Shown here: positions 1 through 11,476 of the stretch, in pieces
Layout: every line of letters starts with the position of its first letter
How positions within the stretch are numbered: the first letter of the stretch is position 1
NCBI GenBank assembly: GCA_026214975.1
Contig: CM047813.1
Span: 29,972,589-30,036,588, forward strand
Origin: Gentiana macrophylla
Taxonomy: Eukaryota > Streptophyta > Magnoliopsida > Gentianales > Gentianaceae
Length of the DNA: 64,000 bases
Direction of reading: 5' to 3'
Translations under genes and position numbers: made by a program
The notes under the pieces: generated by a model
What the model saw: the letters and a program-made list of their open reading frames with translations, nothing else
What the model was told of the DNA's origin: nothing
The model's database searches: none

Positions 1-257
1 CCTTGCACCTTTTTTTTTTTGGTCAACTTTCTCTTGCGCCATCAAAAATAGGAGGAGGAATTTATATACAAGCAAAAATTACCAGCCATCTTTGCTCTTT
101 CTCGTTCCCCCATAATAAGAATACAAAGACCAAAAGCAAACGTTGTTTTTATCCCCTTCTTTGATGGTTATACTTCAAGTGTGTTAATTTCATAGCAGTG
201 ATGAATAACTCTTCAAGAGGGTTTTAGGGGATGTCGTGCACAAGGGAAAAGAAGATA
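1..257. other. Intergenic, no gene seen
   Basis: AT-rich sequence with a short T run near position 11-20. No reading frame with recognisable protein content was found on either strand, and no repeat boundary is visible. Confidence 0.6.
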
Positions 258-265
258 TGGGTAAC

Positions 266-494
266 CAGTGGCGGATCCAGGAATATATTTCAGTGGTGTC
301 ACCGGAGTCTAAAACTACATCTTTTATCCAAAAAAATTCAGGTGGGATTACCGTTCTAAAACATCAATTTTATCGATAAAATGTGACACTTTTAACAATA
401 AAACTACATAGTTTTAATACTTAAAAAAAAATTTTTTTTTTTTGAAATTTGAGTGAGTCACGTGACTTCCTGCAAATAGCTGGGTCCGCCCCTG
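266..494. mobile_element. hAT-type MITE (229 bp) with 8-bp target duplication
   Basis: The ends are imperfect inverted repeats: CAGTGGCGGATCCAG at the left, and CAGGGGCGGACCCAG when the right end is read on the other strand. A perfect 8-bp direct repeat TGGGTAAC flanks the element at 258-265 and 495-502. Eight-base duplications and CAG(T/G)G termini fit the hAT superfamily. The interior is AT-rich and non-coding, so this is a non-autonomous miniature element. Confidence 0.85.
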
Positions 495-614
495 TGGGTA
501 ACTAAACGGGAGATAAGAACGGATGCAGCCTAATAAAAAGATAAGGATAAAAATCCCGTAGCTTATCAGAATTTAGGAGGATCTCTCAATCGATAGAGAC
601 TCGTGCTGATAACG

Positions 615-951
615 TGTTATAAAACTTGTGAAATAATGGTTCACTAATACAATGTAAAAATACGATAGAGACATAATATGTAAGAGTGAAAAAATCTTGT
701 TTCATTTCTCTGTATAAATGATAATACAAATGCGTCTATTTATAGAATTCCAACTGCTTGCGAGCAGCTTGTTTAATCAGGAGTTGTTTAACCAGCAGCC
801 TGCTTCATCATAAGCTGTTTAGTCGTGCTTGTGTCGCTTTGTCATGCATTAGGTCGAGACTTAGCTATTAATTAAAGTAGCTGTCGACTAGTACTTTACA
901 CCGATAAGATTAGGAAATATATTTTCACACAAATTTTTATCCTATCACACA
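615..951 (-). repeat. LTR remnant of a Copia-like element
   Basis: The segment starts TGTTATAAAACTTGTG. It is preceded at about 595-614 by sequence that, read on the - strand, gives a primer-binding-site-like stretch (TTATCAGCACGAGTCTC) just outside the LTR end. This places a - strand 5' LTR here with remnants of leader DNA to its left (about 503-614). The right boundary near 951 (ending ..ATCACACA) is approximate and no target duplication was identified. It may be a solo or truncated LTR. Confidence 0.4.
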
Positions 952-1804
952 GAAATTTATTTCCAATTTCGCCTTTACTTTTTTTATTTTACGTGCGTTC
1001 ATTCTGACCAAAGTTTGGTCAAAATGTGACACATTATCCATACTGAAATATAGTCAGAATACGTGCTGAGAGTCCACACTGGTTGATTAACCATATTTTA
1101 GGTAGAATGTTTGAAGTTTTCCAAACTCATACATAGTCAGAACATCATTTTGACCAATATTGAGTCCAGAATACTCTACACATTCTGATTAGGGTCGGTC
1201 GGGATAACAACAACAATATAAGAAAGACTACTATTGATTACAGTGAATTTGATTGAGAATATTAAAAGTTTTTTAACTCAATTTTGTCGAGAATGTCTTT
1301 CGACCCAGGTATTGAAGATGAAAACATTATTAGAATAAAATCGATTATAATGATCTTATTCTCAATCAAATTAGTCGAATTGGTTGTTGTGTGAATTAAT
1401 TAATAAATTGGCCAGAATAGTATATATTTTCCGGACTCATTTACGATCAGAATGACAGGTGTGTGGAATATCCAAACGAAACCCACTCTCGACTCTTGAT
1501 AAGTGTAAAACAATATTGGTGTGAAAAGATACTGTCTAAAATTATATTAAATCTAATGGATATCCAAATTACACAATATTTATAACAATTATGATATAAA
1601 AAGAAGAGAAGAAAAACCTTTATAACATGATCCGACCCGGAAAAGTTTCGAGACTTGAGAGCCAAACATCATACATGGGATAAGATTCCTGCCTTCCTCA
1701 CCGCGACAATTATCTTTCAACCAAAACCAGTCGGCCGGCTGCGGTGCACGCCGGTGACACTGCAGGGGTAGAACTTTAAAACGGAACCCTCATCATAAGC
1801 CTTA
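952..1804. other. Upstream region of the Ycf33-like gene; repeat-like, no gene
   Basis: No coding region is supported. Variants of a CATTCTGACCAA/AGTCAGAA motif recur between about 1000 and 1460. An imperfect inverted repeat around GAATTTGATTGAGAAT (near 1246) and its reverse complement (near 1359) suggests a decayed fold-back element. The last part, about 1680-1804, is more GC-rich and probably contains the promoter and 5' UTR of the downstream gene. No convincing TATA box could be fixed. Confidence 0.45.
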
Positions 1805-2892
1805 ATGATGACGACTTGCTTTCTTCAAGCATCTGTCGTCTCCACTCCACTTCGCTTCCCTCCATCCATTGCAAACCGCCGCCATAATTTGTCCCCTACT
1901 TCCCCTGTTTTGATTCATAATCATGACATTCATCATTTTTCCTCTTCAAAGTTGAATTATTTTGCTTATTTTACCTCCTCCTGTTCCCGTAATTATCAGC
2001 ATCTGTTTGTTTCCTCCTCCGACGGGATCAATTTAACCAAGTCTTGTGATTCTGAAAAAGATGATTTTTCAAGAAATTATGCTTCTTCTTCAGAAGTAGT
2101 AAGCAATAATGGAGGAGATGTTAATTTACAGGATGAAATTGCAGAGATGAGGATTCTGGTGCTTTTGATGGGTTTTTTTGAGACTGTTAAGAAGGGATTT
2201 GAGAAGGTTATCCTCGATCATTCGATTGCTGAAGCTGATCCTAAGGTTCCTTTATTGGCTGAGCTCAATAAGGAAAAAAAGTAAGCTAAGTACTTAATCA
2301 GCAAACATAATATGCTTTTCTTCATTTGTTAATTGTCAATTTGTCAGTTTGGTTGTTAAAAGAATATATGCCTGAAATGCTTGTGGGCACAATGATACTA
2401 CTTGTAAAAGATGATGCTTATGTTGGAAATGATTGCTTGTTTTCTTGTTTTCTTATTGGTAGCCTCATTCATGAAATTAGTCTGAAGCTGCAATCAACAA
2501 CAAAGGATGCTAACAGTACATTCATCCGAATCCAATCCCAGAAGTTAAAGATGGAGAAATTTCCTTTGAATAGCTCAAATTTTGTTATTATGGCCGTAGC
2601 TCTAACAGTGGGTGTGACAGTTTTCTTGCTTGACCAAAAAGCAATGGCTTTGGGACCAGAAGGTCCATTAATGGAGGAGTTTTGGGAGAACATGAGGCGA
2701 TACGCTCTTTATGCTTTGACAGTGAGTACTGGAGTTGCTTATGCTGTGTTTCAGCCCTTATATGAGCTGCTAAGGAATCCCATCTCTGCAATTCTCGTTA
2801 TCACCATTGCAGCTGGGAGCTTTTACTTAGTTTCACAGGTTCTGTCGGCCATGGTTGGTGTTTCAGATTTCACCTATGACTATAGCTATTGA
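1805..2892 (+). CDS. Nuclear-encoded chloroplast Ycf33/DUF751-like membrane protein, two exons
   Basis: Exon 1 is 1805-2280. The intron is 2281-2462 (GTAAGC donor; T-rich tract then TAG acceptor). Exon 2 is 2463-2892, and the join keeps frame for a protein of about 301 residues. An in-frame alternative acceptor at 2480 would remove six residues. The N-terminus is rich in Ser, Pro and basic residues (STPLRFPPSIANRRHN), as in chloroplast transit peptides. Exon 2 has two hydrophobic segments, MAVALTVGVTVFLL and ISAILVITIAAGSFYLV. The stretch FWENMRRYALYALTVSTGV..QPLYELLRNPISAI..LSAMVGV matches the organisation of Ycf33 (DUF751), a small membrane protein encoded in cyanobacteria and algal plastids. 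The role of Ycf33 is not established, so none is assigned. A second ATG at 1808 is an equally possible start. The gene appears intact. Confidence 0.75.
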
Positions 2893-4088
2893 TTGATTAA
2901 CTCCCTCACTACCACTTCTATGGAGTGTTCACTTGTTTTCCTTTACTCTTTCATTAGCATTATTCGGAAATTGTTTGTTAGGCACTTGACTTTTAGAATA
3001 GCTCCTAAAACCCACATGAGCATCACGTTATATTAGAGTAACAAGAAGAAAAAAAACATGGAAGCAACACAACTTGCGGAGACTCCGAAAACAAACCATC
3101 GGTGTCTTTCATAATTTACGGCCACGGAACGGAGGGTTATGTCCACATATCTGGGACAACTCAAAAGTACAGATACTCAACAGAATATCACCGTTGTCAA
3201 ACTAAAGTCAAAATAATTGATAACGAAACTACAACCAACATATCCAAAAATTGGAAAAAAAAAACTCCGTCCTACACTTGCTTAATCACCAAGCTCACAA
3301 TTAAACTCCTCATGTACCTGCATATTTTCTCAACCGAAAGGAATGAGTGAGCTAATGCATAAACTCAGTAAGTATGCATATTTTCTCAACCGAAAGGAAT
3401 GAATGAGCTCATGCATAAACTCAGTAAGGATTAGAAAATCAAAGTAGTGATTCATTGTTGTCTTAGGCCGGGAGACATGACATGAATCTTCTACCAAACT
3501 TTAAAAGGAAAATAGTTCAAATGTAAAAATCACAAAGTACTTTGAAAAGACAAAAGGTGAAGCATAAAACATGACCCTACATCTTGTCTGTAAATCTACT
3601 TATCTTCCTGCGTACTTGTTCATATTTGAAATTACTTGTATGTTGGTACATTACAAAGCAGAGCTGACACAGAGCGGAACGAAATAAACTCATCAGGTTC
3701 AAATGAGTATTCAAATGTACAACGTCATGGTGAAACCTCACCAGGAGGCCATAAACTGCAACAATGGTGAGGCCTTCTTAGGTACTCAAATCGTACATTG
3801 CGTTTCTTATTTAGTATCTAACCATGAATAATTGTCATCACAGACACTAAATAGCACATAGCATCAGGTCCATTTAACATCTTACATTTACCTAAATTAG
3901 CACATAATATGTGATCCGTAACAAATACCGAAGTCCCAAACCTTATCTCCAACTACTTAGCATGCTTTTTACTAAAAGTTGTAGAAAACAGAAGATATAA
4001 TTCCAGAAAACAAATTACTTTAACACAGGCTTGTAACAACACAGAACAGACTAAAAAGCGGTCTCATAAACTTCACCAGCTTTACAGA
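2893..4088. other. 3' flank of the Ycf33-like gene; no further gene seen
   Basis: AT-rich sequence that presumably begins with the 3' UTR. Short open frames here show no recognisable motifs. It contains the tandem duplication at 3319-3428 and ends at the target site of the Gypsy element (ACAGA at 4084-4088). Confidence 0.5.
3319..3428. repeat. Two-copy tandem duplication, 56-bp period
   Basis: A block beginning TGCATATTTTCTCAACCGAA occurs at 3319 and again at 3375 with few differences (GAGTGAGCTAATG versus GAATGAGCTCATG). Both copies end in AAACTCAGTAAG. It is a simple local duplication. Confidence 0.8.
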
Positions 4089-4785
4089 TGGCGATGCCAA
4101 AAAATTGCCTACTCAAATTCTGGACTTTTCTCCTATTTTTAACAACCTATTGAAGCTCCTAGAACCCAGAAAACGATGAAAGGGGGGGGGGGGGGGGGTT
4201 GATTTGGGATGTTTTAGACTGCACTTGATAATGGTCAAGCTGCCTACGTATCCAATGCCTAGATTGGAATCAAGTCTTCGTAGTTCCTTAGGGATTGCTT
4301 ATATAGAGGGGCTTGTGCCCTAGAGTTGGCGTGTAGCGTGTCCATGGGGGACTCTTATTGGCATGTTCCCTAAGAAAAAAGATATTGACTGTTTGATCTC
4401 CTGGATTTTAGGAGATAATTGCGAGTTTATTTGAATGTCAGAATTAGAGTATTAAATGTGAAGGATTTTTCCCATGTTTATCTGATTTGGAACATGCGTA
4501 TAGAGTTTGGTCCGAGAAGGACTTATGCCGATCTATGAGGCCGGCATGAGCAGGTTTGTTCATAAGCATTGGCCGACCTGGAGGGGTCGGATGAGTATTT
4601 GTATTTGTACAGCTCGGAGGTCGGCCTTGAACATCAGCCGACCTAAGAGGTTGGAGGAGAGTAGCCAAGCTACTATAGTTCGGATACCAGGGGTTCTTGC
4701 CTGTAAGGAAGTTTTCTCTATCTTCATTTAATGTTGGACTACTAAGGAGATGACACATAGGTAAGTTCAATTCTGAGTATCGTCA
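4089..4785 (-). repeat. 3' LTR of the Gypsy element
   Basis: About 697 bp, from TGGCGATGCC to ATCGTCA, closely similar to 10609-11265. It includes a long G run near 4181-4198 that is only about six bases in the other LTR. The + strand sequence TAAGCCCCCCACAT just to its right is the complement of the PPT. Confidence 0.85.
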
Positions 4786-5396
4786 TAAGCCCCCCACATC
4801 CAGCCGAGCCTATAGGGGTCGGCTCGGATCTTTCTAGGCCATAGTTCATAGGTTTTGAATTTAGGGTGCCAAGTGGCGGTTAGTTATGACGCCTTGGTAA
4901 CTGTCCCGAGAATCAAGGCGTCATTGCCCACTAAAGTCAGCCTGGACGATCTAGAGTTTGGTCCGAGAAGGACTTATGCCGATCTATGAGGTCGGCATGA
5001 GCAGGTTTGTTCATAAGCACTGGCCGACCTGGAGGGGTCGGATGAGTATTTGTATTTGTACAGCTCGGAGGTCGGCCTTGAACATCAGCCGACCTAAAGA
5101 GGTTGGAGAAGAGTAACCAAGCTACTATAGTTCGGATACCGGGGGTTCTTGCCCGTAAGGAAGTTTTCTCTATCTTCATTTAATGTTGGACTACTAAGGA
5201 GATGACACATGGGTAAGTTCAATTCTGAGTATCGTCATAAGCCCCCCCACATCCAGCAGAGCCTATGGGGGTCGGCTCGGATCTGCCTGGGCCAGAGTTC
5301 ATGGGTTTTGAATTTAGGGTGCCAAGTGGCAAGGTTAGTTATGACGCCTTGGTAACTGTCCCGAGAATCAATGCGTCATTACCCACTAGTTCTAAT
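4501..5396. repeat. Tandem duplication (about 450 bp) spanning LTR end and internal DNA
   Basis: A unit starting TAGAGTTTGGTCCGAGAAGG at 4501 repeats from 4952. Each copy contains the last ~285 bp of the LTR, the PPT, and ~165 bp of internal sequence ending near CCCACTA. The second partial LTR end is at 5237. This places a second LTR-end/PPT junction inside the element. Confidence 0.85.
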
Positions 5397-5637
5397 TATA
5401 GGCGATTTTCGAGGCGAGTGGGGGGTTATAACCCTATCATATCAAACGTTTCACTTCATCAGTTATTAAATCAGAAGATTCATCCCTCGCTGCCGTTTTC
5501 TATCCTCTCCTCCATCTCCAAACTTATTTTCTGCAAGAAAGTGCTCCCCCTTTCGCGATTTAGCTTCGTATCATGATTTATGTATTCCTAAGACATAAGT
5601 CCGAATTTTCCGAAACCCTAGGTCTAAATCCGTAGAG

Positions 5638-7447
5638 ATGGCTATTGTTGATAGTATAGATGTTGAATCCATCCTAGGTCAGGGTGACCTGGATGAGATA
5701 TGTGAGTTATATGGGGTTTATAGGGAGAGATACGCTCCGAGGTTACCTTCGGAGCCATATTTGTTTGCCCCAAACCCTCTGGAGGGTTTCATGCGACTCA
5801 CCGAGAATACTTGAAGTGGAGTGCGAGGTCGCCTTTTTCCCGGTCCTCCTCGCTGTACTCGAGCATTACGGGCTAGGGCTTTCCTAGATAGCCCCCAATG
5901 GTATTAAGGCCATCATCAGGTTTGCTATCTGGTGCCGGTTACTTAATATGCGGTTCACGGTGAAGAAGTTTAGATACTTCTATCGCCATATGGGATTGAA
6001 GGATGATCCCTACCGATACTACTTCTCTCGGAGGTCTGGAAGTTCCGGCGACGTCCCCATCATGCCTAAGGGTAAAGACTCATTCAAACTGTGGAAGGAG
6101 CGGTTTTTCTATGTCCGAGATGGGGGCCACCCCGAGCTGAGCCGATGGAACACAAATGAGGTGGAAAAAGATGAGCGTTCCTAGCTGAGCGACAAGCTGG
6201 TGGAGAAAATCCACAAGTCCGGGTATTCTATTGAGTTGCAGGACTGGTACAGTGATCTGATAGCGGCTGCTCGGTTAGAGGATACGGGGCCCAACCCCTA
6301 TAAGGAGTTTTCCAAGGCTGAGTGGAAATCCTGTAGGATTTTTTCTTTATGCTTTTGTTGTAGTTTTCATGTTTCCTATTTGATTAACACTTTGTATATG
6401 TTTGCTGTGGCTGATTTTGCCGAGCTATTGGCGGGAGCTGAAGGCGAGGCTGTAGTTCGTCAACCTGAGCCGACCTCTATGGCCAGGGACGTAGTTGTGG
6501 AAGATCCTGCTGTGGATGCTGCCGTGGCGGGCATTTCTTTGCTTGCTCCTCAAGAGCAGGCCGATCTGGGTATTCCCGAGAAGGCTACGGAAGGGGATCA
6601 GTTGAGGAAGAAGGGGCGGCCGAAGCCGACCCTGCCAGAGGCTAGGCCCAACAAAAAAGGCAAGTCGAAAGCTTTAAGGGGAGCTAAGGGCCAAGCTGGC
6701 CCTCAGGAAGACGCTCACCAGCATGTCCGACGAGGAGCTGGCCGTTGTGGGCTTTAAGGCCATGGAATTTGTAAGTGACTTTACTTCTTACTTTTCTTCA
6801 TTTTAAATCCAAGCGATTGAAGTCCTTAACCTTTATTCATTCAACTGTGCAGGGGACCTCGGTTGGACAAGAAGTTTTTCGGAGGCTGGGCAAGGCCTTT
6901 GTAACCTCGATTGATCGGAGGCGAGATCAACGGCGAGGAGACCGAGAGAGGTTAGGCGGCATCTAAGCTCAAGGATGCGGAGATGAAGGCTCTGCAAGCT
7001 CAACTCTCAGCTCAAGAGGCCGAGTTGCAGTCTTTGACCAGTGAACTTGCTCAAGAAAAGATGAGGAAGGACCAAGAGGTCGCTGACCTCCAGACGAGAA
7101 TGGCCGAGCTAGAGGCTGCAATCCCAGCTCGGTGTGTTAAAGCCATTCAAGAGTATAAGGCCTTGGCGGTGTTCGCCGAAGCTTTAAAGGTGCTGCTCGT
7201 CCCTATCCTGAACCATGGTTATACCCAAGGGGTGGATGAGGCGATGATTTAGTATCCTTCCCTTGTAGTGGATAACCTTCCTAAGAAGGTGTATTACAAA
7301 CAGGGGATGGGCATGGCTTACACCGAGCGCGTCAAGGACTTCAGGGACGGAGTAGATATTGTGTCTAAGTTTGCAATCCAGCCTACTGCTTCTTCGAGCT
7401 CGGCACCTCCACCCGATCCTTCAAGGAATCCGACCCCAGAGTCCTAG
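5638..7447 (+). pseudogene. Decayed antisense gene of 'putative gypsy type transposon' (Transposase_28-like) family
   Basis: Starts MAIVDSIDVESILGQGD and continues through several frames. Pieces at 5684-5887, 5948-6184, 6200-6757 and 6983-7252 form one degraded protein. FFPVLLAVLEHYGL..IAPNGIKAIIRF followed by YYFSRR and LWKERFFYV resembles the conserved core of this plant family (PF04195 type, recalled not searched). The C-terminal part (about 6983-7252) is a predicted coiled coil (LQAQLSAQEAELQSLTSEL). Breaks include a stop after the GLGLS motif near 5887, another near 5812, and frame changes. An intron-like T-rich stretch lies at about 6330-6400. It is opposite in sense to gag, as in Tat elements with an antisense ORF. 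Its function is unknown. Confidence 0.65.
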
Positions 7448-7814
7448 GGTCGTCCTTAAGGGTTGTTTTGTTTGTTTGTTTTGTTTTTTTGTATTGTTGA
7501 AACTTTTGTACTATGTTAGTTTTGTCTTGATAATGAAAAATGCCTTTTGCATCTCTCCTTTTTGAATTTTGTTATCGTAAATTGTTGATGGGGTATGCCC
7601 CTAGTAAGCCATTCATTATTCTGAGTTTTTGTGTGGCATACTTATATTTTGCGCACATATACGCCGAGCCCAACGTCCGGGCTGAGGTAATTATGAGTTA
7701 GGTATCAATTCTAAACAGGTTGGGTTAGCTTAGCTCTATATTAGCTGGGCCAAGTCAAGCTGGCCTTTCACACACATTTAGGGCGATCCAAGTAAGGTTA
7801 GACGGGCTTGTCGT

Positions 7815-8205
7815 TATAAGTACGGCGAGCAGGGCCAGGTAGGACTGGCTTTTCGCGTAAAGTTTTGGATGAGCAGGGCCAGGCTAGTGTTGACTTCTTG
7901 TTTAAAAGCACGGCGAGTAGGGCCAAGTCGGAATGACTTCTCGCGTGAAATTTTTGACGAAGCGGGCAAGGCTAATCGACTTCGTTTAAAAGCACGGCTA
8001 GCGGGGGCGGTCGATCGACTTCTCGCGTGAAATTTTTGGATGAAGCGGGGCCATGCTAGTGCGCGACTTCGTTTAAAGAACGGCGGCAGGGCGGGTCGGA
8101 TGACTTCGTGTGAAATTTGTGGGCGAGCGGGGCGGGCTAGTCTTGACTTCGTTTAAAAGCACGGCGAGTAGGGCCAGGTTGGGCTGACTTCTCGCGTGAA
8201 GGTAT
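7815..8205. repeat. Tandem repeats, period about 85 bp, about 5 copies
   Basis: Units run from (C/T)ACGGCGAG(C/T)AGGGCCA to GACTTCTCGCGTGAA and then a degenerate linker ending in GACTTCGTTTAAAAG. Copies begin near 7821, 7910, 7993, 8080 and 8161. They lie between the protease remnant and the antisense gene. Several units have irregular small deletions. Confidence 0.7.
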
Positions 8206-8301
8206 TACGTAGCACGTTTGTTAACTGATCCTTATGGACTTGCGAAATGATATGAGAATGTATGCAATGAACAACAGGATTTAAATGCTCCATGGCAAAA
8301 T

Positions 8302-10549
8302 TTATTCAAAAAGACAGTAATATCCAAGACTGAAAAAGAGAAGGCATAATAAAAGTGTAGAAATGAAAAATAGCAGACATAAGGGACTTGCGGAACTGAT
8401 CAAGCCAAGACAACTCTTTTGTTTTTTTATCGTGCCCGCGTAGCAGCTTCGGGCGACCTCTAAATCTCCTTTGATTTTGACTGATCCGTGAGCGGTCGGG
8501 AACTTCAAACTGAGGTGGGCAGGGGAGATCACGGCCCAGAGATCGATCAGGGCAGGCCTTCCTGAGATGATGTTGTATGCTGATGACGACTTGACCATGA
8601 CATAGTTAACCATAAGAGTCATTCTCACTGACTCTTTCCCAAATGTTGTCGCGAGCCGAACCATTCCCATAGGATGAACATGAGGACCGGCAAATCCAAA
8701 CAAAGGTGCTGAAACCGGAGTCAGCTCGGACTCCTTAAGGTTCATCGCTTGAAAAGTCAAGGAGTAGAGGACGTTGACGGCACTGCCAATGTCGACGCAA
8801 ACCCTCTTTACCAAATTTTTACTCACCATAACTTCAATAACCAGACCTTTATTTGTTCGGGACCAGCGGGAGTGGATCCCTAGGCCCGTAACTTACCTCC
8901 TGAAAAGGAATCTGACTTCCTCTGTTCTCTTGTATGCCCCCAGGTCGGGCGTTAAGGCTGCCTACTTCTCCAAAAGCATTGCTAGGACCACAAACAATAG
9001 TGTTGATGGTGTTTATTGGACGGTTATCTACTTGTCGATCCCTCTCTGGAGACCGATTTCTCTTCTGAGGCTCCCCTTGCCGATCACGTTCTCGGATGAA
9101 GTTCCTGCGTGGGTAATCTCGCCGACCCCGCTGATCACCATATTGAGGTCGCTCCACGACCTTGTCCAACTTTCCCTCAGTGATTGTTGCGTCCACATCT
9201 CTTTAGAAATCCCTGCAGCCATCCGGATCATACCCAGTGTCATGGTGGTATGTGCAAAACTTACTTTGGTCCCTTCTGTCCAGGGGGCTTCGCAACGGCG
9301 TAGGAGTTCACGTTAAACCCTTTCTCTCCATAATCGCAAGGACCTATTCACGGGGCCAGTTCAAAACCGGAAAGTCCCGCAGCTGTAAGACATTTTTCTT
9401 CTCAGGTCGGCCCGGGGCTGAACCGAGCATGTGATCTCTGGAAAACCTCCTTCTCTTCTCAGAAGTATCCTCAACCTTCTCTTTCTTTTGCTCCGACTTT
9501 TCCAGCTCTCGTTTCAGTCGGTTGGTCTCTTCCCCTTGACAGTGTTTGAATGCTACTTCCATGCATTCTTCCATAGATTCGGGGAGCCTGCGACTCAACT
9601 TGGCGTATAGTCTTCCTTCACGTAAGCCTGCCACGAAAGAGGCGATCCGAATGTGACCGTCTGCGTCCCGAACTTGTAATGACTCTTCGTTGAACCGCTT
9701 AAGGTACTGCAATGCGGTTTCGTCTCGCTTCTGCTTGCGCATAAACAAGTGAGTAGCATTCCTCTGAAACGGGTTCGCTGTGATAAAAGCGTTTAGAAAA
9801 ATCTTCCCCAATGTCTCAAAATTGTAGATCGTCCTAGCCAGGATTTTCTTGAACCATTCTCGAGCTCGGCCAGTGAGTAGCATGGGAAACTCCTTGCACT
9901 TCATCTTGTCTAGGGAACAGTCGAGATTCATGTGCGTGAGATATTGGAACAAGTGATCCTGGTGATCCTTTGTTCCGTTATAGGGCTCCAACTTTGGGAT
10001 CTTGAACCTCGCTGGTCGAGGGTAGCTATCTATCTGCTCGGGGAAGGGAGATTCGAGAGCTAATTGAGTCGCCCTTTTCCCTGCTATGACTTCTAACTCT
10101 GCTCGGGCTGCATCCATCGCCCGGGGAACGACCAACTGTTTTCTCAGGTTTGAAGAGGATGACTGATCATCCTTTCTGACGCCTCTATGCGTTGGTGGAG
10201 AAGGTGTTTGCTGCTATGACCCATCGTTGGGATCATCCTCCTCTTCTGACTCCTGCTCCTGAGAGTTTTCTCCAGACGGATCTCCTTCCGGCAGATCATG
10301 TTCCTGTGCGTCTTCATCCAGAGGATCCTCTTCCTCCAGATCTTTATCTTCCTCATCCTCCTCTTCCAAAGCGGCATTGAGGACATCATGTTTTGTCGCG
10401 TCATCCAAAGCCACGAGTTGATCTACCAAAGCTTGGTGGGTGGCGTCAAGAGAGACTTCTTCGTGTTGTTGGTTCTGGTTGTTAGCGTCTGATTCCATTG
10501 CGTTGATGGCGTTGTTGCCATTGGCGGCTTGTTGTCGTGTGGTCACCAT
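8302..10549 (-). pseudogene. gag plus protease-like remnant of the Gypsy element
   Basis: Read on the - strand. 10549-10214 encodes an acidic N-terminus (MVTTRQQAANGNNAINAM then Glu/Asp-rich). 10135-9344 is a 263-residue gag (KIPKLEPYNGTKDHQDHL, AREWFKKI, LKRFNEES, SFVAGLREG), the capsid-type retrotransposon gag fold. Linker pieces follow at 9243-8849. 8829-8302 is an aspartic-protease-like segment: VCVDIGSAVNVLY corresponds to the usual D-(S/T/G)-G-S active-site loop but reads DIGS, so activity is doubtful. Stops and frame changes separate the blocks. Sequence after the protease has no RT, so the polyprotein ends here. Confidence 0.8.
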
Positions 10550-10588
10550 GCTAATGCAGGAGCTTTGAACGAGATTATCAAATAAAGG

Positions 10589-10606
10589 GCCCTCTTTCTA
10601 GCGCCA
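10589..10606 (-). other. Primer binding site of the Gypsy element
   Basis: The - strand reads TGGCGCTAGAAAGAGGGC two bases inside the LTR end, the normal position for tRNA priming of minus-strand DNA synthesis. The TGGCGC start is typical of plant Tat/Athila-type PBSs. Confidence 0.7.
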
Positions 10607-10608
10607 TT

Positions 10609-11265
10609 TGACGATGCCAAAAAATTGTCTACTCAAATTCTGGACTTTTCTCCTCTTTTTGACAACCTATTGAAGCTCCTAAAATCCAGAAAACGATGAA
10701 AAGAGGGGGGTGATTTGGGATGTTTTAGACTGCACTTGATAGTGATCAAGCTGCCTACGTATCCAATGCCTGGATTGGAATCAAGTCTTCGTAGTTCCTT
10801 AGGGATTGCTTATATAGAGCGGCTTGTGCCCTAGAGTTAGCGTGTAGCGTGTCCATGAGGGACTCTGATTGGCGTGTTCCCTAAGGAAAAAGATAATGAT
10901 TGTTTGATCCTTTGGATTTTAGGAGATAATTGCGAGTTTATTTGAATGTCAGAATTAGAGTATTAAATGTGAAGGATTCTTTCCATGTTTATCTGATTTG
11001 AAACATGCATATAGAGTTTGGTCCGAGAAGAACTTGTGCCGATCTATGAGGTCGGCATGAGCAGGTTTGTTCATAAGCACTGGCCGATCTGGAGGGGTCG
11101 GATGAGTATTTGGGTTTGTACAGCTCGGAGGTTGGAGGAGAGTAGCCGAGCTACTATAGTTCGGATACCGGGGTTCTAGCCCGTAAGGAAGTTTTTTCTA
11201 TCTTCATTTAATGTTGGACTACTAAGAAGATTACACGTGGGTAAATTCAATTCCGAGTATCGTCA
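10609..11265 (-). repeat. 5' LTR of the Gypsy element
   Basis: 657 bp, ends TGACGAT..ATCGTCA, followed by the target-repeat copy GCAGA. Differs from the left LTR by substitutions and small indels, including loss of about 25 bases around 11129. The insertion is therefore not very recent. Confidence 0.88.
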
Positions 11266-11476
11266 GCAGACAAAATATGGAAATCATGGCCACTAATCAT
11301 CAAAGCTTCAACAATCCCTTTTCTGCTTCACAAATATCCAACATATGCACTAATAGTCCTAATCTAATAGAATCAATGCATACATTAGATAAAACAGTCT
11401 AAACAAAACAATAGAAAATGAGTCATTTGATAATAAAACATTCTTACCTCAAACCTCAACGAATAAACGAACCAAC

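Larger units (their letters stand above)
4089..11265 (-). mobile_element. Non-autonomous Ty3/Gypsy element, Tat-like, with antisense gene
   Basis: The element is bounded by LTRs (4089-4785 and 10609-11265) with ends TG[A/G]CGAT..ATCGTCA. It is flanked by near-matching 5-bp repeats ACAGA and GCAGA. The PBS (TGGCGCTAGAAAGAGGGCC on the - strand, two bases inside the right LTR) and a G-rich PPT inside the left LTR fix - strand orientation. From 5' to 3' on that strand it contains an acidic N-terminal ORF, gag, a protease-like remnant, a tandem-repeat region, and an oppositely oriented gene. RT, RNase H and integrase are absent, so mobility would require enzymes from another element. The antisense gene and 3' repeats are features known from Tat-lineage elements such as Grande and Retand. 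Internal stop codons show decay. Confidence 0.88.

Noticed and set aside
8774..9316. 180-residue + strand open frame
   Set aside because: It is the antisense shadow of the gag-protease region on the - strand.
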